Source: Silene latifolia
Lineage: Eukaryota > Streptophyta > Magnoliopsida > Caryophyllales > Caryophyllaceae
Reading direction: 5' to 3'
Assembly: GCF_048544455.1 (NCBI RefSeq)
Contig: NC_133538.1
Span: forward strand, 44,283,969 to 44,347,968
Length of the DNA stretch: 64,000 bases
Shown: one piece after another, positions 58,267 through 64,000 of the stretch
Layout: each line of letters opens with the position of its first letter
How positions within the stretch are numbered: the stretch's first letter is position 1
Notes under the pieces: generated by a model
Database searches by the model: none
Seen by the model: only the letters and a program-made list of their open reading frames with translations
What the model was told of the DNA's origin: nothing
Translations under genes and position numbers: made by a program

Positions 58267-59185
58267 ATCATCATAAGAGGCCTGCAATTCCTCATCAGTC
58301 TGAATGCCTTCAGGTAGTGGGAGTTGAATAAATCTGGACGGAGGGTCCTGGTCATTTCTGCGACGGTACAAGCGCTTCACTTGTTGCCTTGATATTGGAT
58401 ATGTGGGTAGCTCCCAAACACCAATCCCAAAGCCGCGATGATGCGGGTATGCAGCAACTTCCTAGGCCATTCTCTCCTTCAGACGCTCAAGAGTCCAATG
58501 CTGAACAAGCGGTAGGCTAGTTGGTTCTGGGAGCCCCCACCAAGTCAGACGGTGGAAGTACATCAGCTGTAGAAACATGAGACAACCTCCTACATTCTTG
58601 GTGTCGTGGGACCTCCACGACGCAACTGCTTGGTTGAGACGTAGCAATACCAATGAACACCAGTCCAGCTATGAAATAGAGTCCACATCCTCCACTGCTT
58701 TCACCAAGCGTAAGTCGATACGATTGTGCACCGTTGGTGCAAGGAAAGTCGCCATAGCAAATACCACAAACATTTTCTTAAAATCAGCACCCCCGTCAGG
58801 CAGCCCCATCATTGCTACTCTAACACTCTCTATTGATATCTCATCTTTCTTTGTAACCTTGAAACTTTCACGCCAAATATGTGCTAATTCTTGATCGGCA
58901 CTCGGTTCTATAGTATTGTCAGTACACGGTAGCATGAAGGCGTCGTAGACATCATGTTTGGTTAGAACAAATTGGACATGGCGGTTAAACAAGAACATCC
59001 TCGAACTAGGGTCATATTTCTGGAGCAACCAGTCCACCATCTGATGATAAAAAGCGTGTGTCTTCAACTCTAGCAGCCCACCGAAACCGATGTCCTCGAT
59101 ATCCTTTTTCTGAGCTTCTGTTAGAATAGCAATCAGATTGAACAATTGCCTCGGTGATCCATGGCCATCCACCTCCTTCTTTTTC

Positions 59186-61090
59186 CTACGACATAGTTCA
59201 AGCATATGTTAATATTTGTAACCAACATCCCTAACCAAATTGGACACATATTGATATCAAAACACACCAAAAAGACACCAAATTAACAACACTTTGACAC
59301 CATGATAAACACGCTACAATCAAATTATAACCGGTCACAAACAAAACTATGCAACATTTCATATATAGTACATATAGATAGCTTCCAACATTCATGATTA
59401 ATTTGGTCACATATTTCAATCAAAACACACCCAAAAAGACACCAACTGAACATCACTTTGACACCATTTAAATCATGCTACAATAAAATTAAAAATGGTC
59501 ACAAATAAGACGGTGCCGCATTATATATAAAGTTCATAGTTATTTGCTTATTGTCACCTAACTACATTATCTACAAAAGTGATGACAAAGATAATCCACC
59601 TAAGTTCATAATCAATAGGCAGAAATTGTTCCCATTTAATCCACAATTTGTCACCATCTCAATTAGACTTCATTCACCATACATACAATCATGTCAGATG
59701 CCATCATTCTTAACCAATTTGGTCACATTTTACATTCAAAATAAACCCTAAAAAGACACCAAAGTCACAAACTTTGACACCATTGCAATAATGCTACAAT
59801 AAAATGAAAAATGGTGACAAATAAAATGATGCAACATTTCATATACAGTCCATATTTATTTGGTTATTGTAAATTAATGACATAATAAACCAAAGTGATC
59901 ACAAAGCAGGTTAATCAACAAATACAAATTGTCCCCAATTAATCCAAAATTGTCACCATCTCAATTAGACTTCATTCATCATATATACAATCATGTCAGA
60001 TGCCATCATTCTTAACCAATTTGGTCACATATTACATTCAAAACAAACCATAAAAAGACACCAAATTCACAAACTTTGACATCATTCAAATAATGCTACA
60101 ATAAAATGAAAAATGGTGACAAATAAAACGATGCAACATTTCATATACTGTCCATATTTATTTGGTTATTGTAAATTAATGACATAATAAACCAAAGTGA
60201 TCACAAAGCAGGTTAATCAACAGATACAAATTGTTCCCAATTAATCCAAAAATTGTCACCATCTCAATTAGACTTCATTCACCATATATACAATCATGTC
60301 AGATGCCATCATTCTTAACCAATTTGGTCACATTTTACCTTCAAAACAAACCCTAAAAAGACACCAAATTCAAAAACTTTGACACCATTCAAATAATGCT
60401 ACAATAAAATGAAAAATGGTGACAAATAAAACGATGCAACATTTCATATACAGTCCATATTTATTTGGTTATTGTAAATTAATGACATAATAAACCAAAG
60501 TGATCACAAAGCAGGTTAATCAAAAGATACAAATTGTTCCCAATTAATCAAAAAATTGTCACCATCTCAATTAGAATTTATTCACCATATATACAACCAT
60601 GTCAGATGACATCATTCTTAACCAATTTGGTCACATTTCACATTCAAAATAAACCCTAAAAAAACACCAAATTCACAAACTTTGACACCATATTTATTTG
60701 GTTATTGTAAATTAATGACATAATAAACGAAAGTGATCACAAAGCAGGTTAATCAACAGATACAAATTGTTCCTAATTAATCAAAAAATTGTCACCATTT
60801 CAATTAGACTTCAGTCACCATATATACAGTCATGTCATATGCCATCATAAACCATCTAAGTGATAACAAATTTGGTCACATTTTACATTCAAAACAAACC
60901 TATCTACATAAACCACCTAAGTGATAACAAAGGTGGTTAATCAACAGACACAAATTTATCCTAAATTATTCAAAAAATTTATCCCAAATACTGTCCCATT
61001 TTATAATCAAAACACACAAAAATGGTGACAATTTATCAACCTATAAACTATTTATCAACAACACACCAAAAATGAGGTTGAATCACTTAC
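59186..61090. repeat. Intron 4 of the second MULE gene, built of a 303-bp tandem array
   Basis: tgtcaccatctcaattagac marks units at 59649, 59951, 60254, 60557 and 60790 (periods 302, 303, 303, 233). Each unit also has agacaccaaa, ctttgacacca, 'aaaaatggtgacaaa' and ggttaatcaac. Older, shorter copies extend left to about 59220. GTAAGT donor at 61090, TAG acceptor at 59186. Confidence 0.85.
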
Positions 61091-61197
61091 TTTCCCACCA
61101 CAAGCGAAGAGTCATCCCCCTTCCGCTTCTTGGATCCCTCACCAACTTCTGCCTTCCCCTTTACAATCTTCAGTGCCTTCGGCTTTAGCGGAAGATC

Positions 61198-61452
61198 TGT
61201 GCACAACATAGATCCATTTGTAAACACTTCAGAATTGTAACATACCAAAAAAAAATGGTCACATAAAATATGACATAGACCATTCACATCATTTACCAGA
61301 AAAAGGTTTTACCAGTTCAGATCTAGCACACGAAATGTGCACAACATAGATCCATTTGTAACCACTTTAGATTTGTAACATACACGAAAAAAAATGGTCA
61401 CATAAAATATGTCATAGACCATTCACCTCATTTACTAGAAAAAGGTTTTACC
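61198..61452. repeat. About 139-bp direct duplication around intron 3
   Basis: gtgcacaacatagatccatt ... aaaaatggtcacataaaata ... agaaaaaggttttacc occurs at 61199-61313 and 61337-61452. One copy supplies the real intron 3 splice donor; the other duplicates it within the intron. Confidence 0.7.
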
Positions 61453-61936
61453 TTTAGTGACCTCAGTTGGCTTTGACACCGTCTTCTTCTTCAGCGCGCT
61501 TTTCCCAACCGTTACTGCCATATTGACAGCGGCATTGACACGATCTTTTCATGGCGAAAGAAAATATTATTAGGATGCCAACAAATTACTGACAAATGTG
61601 AATACAAAATTATAAACCATAAACTTGCCTTCGTCATCATCATCCGCCTGTTCATCTTCATCAGCGTCTTCTTCGCCCGACTCCTCAATCTCTTCCTCTT
61701 CCTCCACAACCTTATCCTTCCCCTTACTATTACCAACGTTGAACGTCACCCTCTTCTTCGTCCCCTTTCTCTGACATGCAAGATCTCCATTCGCATCCTC
61801 GTTCACATCCTCTTCTGCCACAACCGCTTTACCTTTTCCCCGTACTTTTGCGGCCACGGCTTTCTTTCCTCTGCCTTCTGCCTGAACCTCATTCACTGAA
61901 CCAAACAACAATAAAATGAACAAACAACATTAATGA

Positions 61937-62424
61937 ACCCTAAGTAGGGGTGGGCACCGGTCCAAAACCGGACCGGACCGGACCGGAACCGGTTTGGACC
62001 GGAACCGGAATCGACAAAATTCATGGACCGGGACCGGACCGGATTACAAAAATTCCGACCGACCGATCGGAAAAATTCCGGTCCAAGACCGACCGACCGT
62101 TTGGACCGAATTACCCACTTTTTCAAATTCGGTCCAAAAATTCCGGTCCATTGACCGATCGGACCGTTGGACCGGATTGGACCGGAATAAAAATACAATT
62201 TTAAGAAAAAAAATGCAAACAACAATAATTCCGGGCATTCCGGTCCAAACCGTCCGGACGGAAAATACGGTCCCGGACGGACCGGACCGAAACCGGAATC
62301 TTGGAAAATGGTGGACCGGAGACCGGACCGGAATTTTTAATTCCGGTTCCGGTCCACTAGATTCCGGTCCGGACCGGTCCATTTTTCCGGTCCGGACCGG
62401 ATTATGCCCACCCCTAACCCTAAG
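61937..62424. mobile_element. hAT-type MITE with 8-bp TSD ACCCTAAG, in intron 1 of the second MULE gene
   Basis: The element is 61945-62416 (472 bp), TAGGGGTGGGCA...TGCCCACCCCTA, flanked by ACCCTAAG at 61937-61944 and 62417-62424. The terminal 12 bp are perfect inverted repeats with the GGGGTGGGCA core common in plant hAT elements, and 8 bp is the hAT target size. The interior is packed with ccggaccgg/ggtccggacc words, far more GC-rich than its surroundings. ORFs crossing it in several frames (61893-62602) are not genes. Confidence 0.9.
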
Positions 62425-62849
62425 TACACGATACATCCCAATAATTGAAACCAAAAACCCACTAAGTAGGAATAACAGAAAATATGATCCAAACCAGTTG
62501 AAATTGAAACCATTTCAAAAATATGAACGAACCCATACTATTTTAATAAATCAAAAAACATATCATTACCTTCTCCTGCATCATCCACCTTTGGACCTCT
62601 AGTAGTTTTCTTATTTGGCCCCCTTCTTGCTGCTTGTTTCGTTGGCATGATAATGATTTTGGTTGATTTGTGGGTATTTTCGGTGGTTATGTAATGAGAA
62701 TATGAAGAGAGAGGATGAAGAGAGAAGAAAGAAAGTTGGGACGATGAATGAAGAGGAGTAAATGTGGAAATAATAATGAATATGGTTGGTTTTCAAAATG
62801 AAAAAGTGGACAGTTTTTTTGCATTGGGAAGGATGCATTAATTAATAAT

Positions 62850-62992
62850 TTCTCTCAAAATCTCTTTTCCTTCCCCATGCAAATTCCTGCCACAGCCTCA
62901 CATCCTCTCACAACCCGTTTCCACTAAAACACTAGTATTCGCCCCGTCTCTTGCTTGTGACGAATAACCCGTCACAAGCAAGACTTATTGGG
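62850..62992 (-). repeat. Right terminal inverted repeat with perfect hairpin
   Basis: tcttgcttgtgacg (62949-62962) and cgtcacaagcaaga (62970-62983) form a 14-bp perfect stem with a loop of about 7 bases, 9 bases from the end of the element. It corresponds to the imperfect hairpin at the left end. Confidence 0.75.
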
Positions 62993-63000
62993 ATTAGTAT

Positions 63001-63633
63001 AATGAATGGCGTATATAAATGCAATCTGTCAAGGCGTCACTTCTCCGTTTCTCTGCAATGCTAAACCTTTTCACATAATTTTTCATGCCATCCTTATAAA
63101 TTCATCTTATTTCTGTAACCTCTGATTCATAATTTTTGTTTTCGTTTTTACCCAACAATTGATGAAGACATTTCTTAAACGAGTTACTACGGAGAACATA
63201 ATAAAATGAAACAAATTTGTGTATAGATGGTCAATAAACTCTTATGCATTGATAATTTTCCTGTCCAGGTAGAGTTGAGAATGATGCTACCTTGGGCTCT
63301 GCGGCATGCAATAATGTCATACAATCGACTCCCAACACGTTTATGCCTTTTAATCAAGGACGAAATCGATTTGATCAGATAAAAAATGTAAATCAAGTTC
63401 ACAATATACGTCAGACATTAATTTCGAAGCAACCTGTAACCTATCCTCATTAACTACCATAGCAAAATTTGCCATAACCCAAATAATTTCTCACATGTTA
63501 AGACGGAGAGAGGTGTCAAATCAACCCTTGTAAGCCAATCCAAGAGAAACCGCCCGAGAACGATGATCAAAATCAATGTGATCACTACTTATAGGCCGAT
63601 TGACATCAAGTGCTTTCTCGACCATCAAGTCCA
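63001..63633. other. Flank between the transposon and the UBP14-like exon
   Basis: 63001-63025 is the rest of the split 59-bp unit. The remainder is AT-rich, with no gene recognised. Part of it, next to 63633, is probably the 3' untranslated region and downstream flank of the minus-strand UBP14-like gene. Confidence 0.5.
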
Positions 63634-63812
63634 TCACTCCTTCAATCTCTCGAAAAAGTAGAGGTATCCCATGTCCTTTGGCGGATTGAGGGAAGCTCCG
63701 ACTTTTTCGTCGTTGTAGAGCACCCACTTTCCATCTTTATAGATGTGAGCAACGTAATGCCCACAGTGAGTTGAAGTTCCCATGTGACTGACAAATCCAA
63801 GGAGTTTGTATC
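63634..63812 (-). CDS. UBP14: Last exon of a ubiquitin-specific protease, UBP14 type
   Basis: Minus strand, from the acceptor ttaatgcag|ga (exon start 63812) to TGA at 63634-63636, about 59 residues. The peptide GYKLLGFVSHMGTSTHCGHY then VAHIYKDGKWVLYNDEKVGA and ends PPKDMGYLYFFERLKE. It contains the catalytic histidine of the UBP His box (CGHYVAH) and the downstream YNDEKV. The spacing and the phrase PPKDMGY(V/L)YFF match the C-terminus of plant UBP14/USP5-like enzymes, which disassemble unanchored polyubiquitin chains. The rest of the gene lies beyond the right edge; the frame upstream of 63812 is intron. No damage is visible, so it may be a live host gene, but a lone exon or retained fragment cannot be excluded. 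Confidence 0.8.
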
Positions 63813-64000
63813 CTGCATTAAAATACAAAGCACTCTGTTCAAGTGTCTTGTAATAGAAGTATAGAACGGCATAATAGGCATTCAGTCGGGCTCTAAAGGA
63901 AGCAGAATTCACTAGCATCAGGAAGCTCAGATAATATGGAGCTCAAATAGTGAAAAATAAAAGTACACACACACAGTACTCGTCCATTCCTTTTTTTTTA
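63813..64000 (-). other. Intron of the UBP14-like gene, running out of the window
   Basis: AT-rich, ends with an acceptor (tgtattttaatgcag). The ORF frames entering it (63634-63918) are read-through. No upstream exon seen before 64000. Confidence 0.6.

Larger units (their letters stand above)
57704..62648 (-). pseudogene. Second MULE gene: six-exon nuclear-type protein with a 'GFGGLLELK' domain, two stops
   Basis: Exons on minus: 62648-62570, 61895-61629, 61544-61452, 61196-61091, 59185-58267, 58066-57704. Lengths sum to 1827 bp (608 residues plus stop) and every junction agrees in phase. Intron 2 has a GC donor (aag|gcaagt); the others are GT-AG. Exons 1-4 encode a basic start (MPTKQAARRGPNKKTTRGPK), a Glu/Asp block (VVEEEEEIEESGEEDADEDE) and Lys-rich stretches (SALKKKTVSK; GSKKRKGDD), as in nuclear proteins. 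Exon 5 holds the conserved part (IEDIGFGGLLELKTHAFYHQ; HDVYDAFMLPC; CLMFLQLMYFHRLTW; GVWELPTYP). It resembles the N-terminal half of plant transposon-associated Ulp1-like proteins, but no C48 protease follows. TAG stops lie at 58669 and 58462; both could come from CAG. Function unknown. Confidence 0.75.
52639..63000 (+). mobile_element. Mutator-like element, 10.3 kb, with two convergent genes
   Basis: The element is 52647-62992, flanked by ATTAGTAT at 52639-52646 and 62993-63000 (GATTAGTAT against AATTAGTAT if nine bases are counted). The ends are imperfect terminal inverted repeats of about 100-150 bp with an embedded hairpin. The left half carries a FAR1/MULE transposase gene on plus, the right half a six-exon gene on minus; they converge near 57.0-57.7 kb. 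Inserted later: a hAT-type MITE at 61945-62416. MuDR also has two convergent genes, but its second gene is unrelated as far as I can see. Confidence 0.85.

Noticed and set aside
61893-62602. Long ORFs in several frames on both strands (up to 202 codons)
   Set aside because: They read through the ccggaccgg repeats of a hAT MITE; the residues are repetitive and no domain is seen.
62949-62992. Helitron 3' end suggested by a terminal hairpin
   Set aside because: No CTRR end, a similar hairpin is at the other end, and an 8-bp target duplication is present, which fits a Mutator-like element.
63634-63918. 94-residue single ORF including the UBP14 peptide
   Set aside because: The part before residue about 36 is intron; a clear acceptor (ttaatgcag) precedes the conserved peptide.

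Overview
The window looks like gene-poor, repeat-dense nuclear DNA of a flowering plant. Evidence: nested LTR retrotransposons of plant-only lineages (Tat, Tekay/Del, Athila, copia), a FAR1-type Mutator-like transposon with spliced genes, hAT and Stowaway MITEs, and the last exon of a ubiquitin-specific protease of the UBP14 type. Large Tat elements with tandem-repeat 3' tracts would suit a Caryophyllales-like eudicot, but that is inference. The only host gene I recognise is the UBP14-like exon at 63634-63812.

Layout. 1-9511: 3' part of a plus-strand Tat element (an ORF tail, a 3' tract made of successive tandem arrays, 3' LTR), split by an Athila-like solo LTR (4255-6040, TSD TAGGA). 9512-12358: minus-strand Tekay-like fragment (leader, PBS, LTR). 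12359 to about 34383: 5' part of a second Tat element on the minus strand (RT/RNase H, protease, gag, leader, PBS, 5' LTR). It is interrupted by a 5'-truncated copia (15379-19243, TSD TCAGT), a GATCC-rich TIR element (19822-20271) and a full-length gag-only copia (25488-34314, TSD CCCTA). 35040-36959: broken minus-strand gene of the 'putative gypsy type transposon' family with its own TATA box. 37349-44699: Tekay-like element with PBS and PPT but no coding capacity, carrying a second solo LTR (42243-43578, TSD AGAGC). 44699-51036: 3' part of an Athila element (integrase, env-position ORF, 3' LTR). 51037-52646: intergenic DNA with small MITEs.

52647-62992 is a 10.3 kb Mutator-like element with an 8-bp TSD (ATTAGTAT) and hairpin-bearing terminal inverted repeats. 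It carries two convergent spliced genes: a FAR1/MULE transposase (53071-56709, plus) and a six-exon gene (57704-62648, minus) encoding a protein of about 608 residues. That protein has charged, nuclear-looking N-terminal exons and a plant-specific 'GFGGLLELK' domain. All splice junctions of the second gene agree in phase, and only two TAG codons break it. The element's introns and intergenic DNA are dotted with ATGTNACC/GGTNACAT words. The two-gene architecture with this motif is the best candidate here for something undescribed.

A second theme is that LTRs of unrelated families carry arrays of short palindromes (ACTCGATCGAGT; CCCCGATCGGGG) just upstream of their TATA boxes. One such promoter-like block also sits inside the Athila element ahead of its env-position ORF. 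All retroelement genes except the copia gag are visibly broken. Everything here was read by eye, without alignment software.
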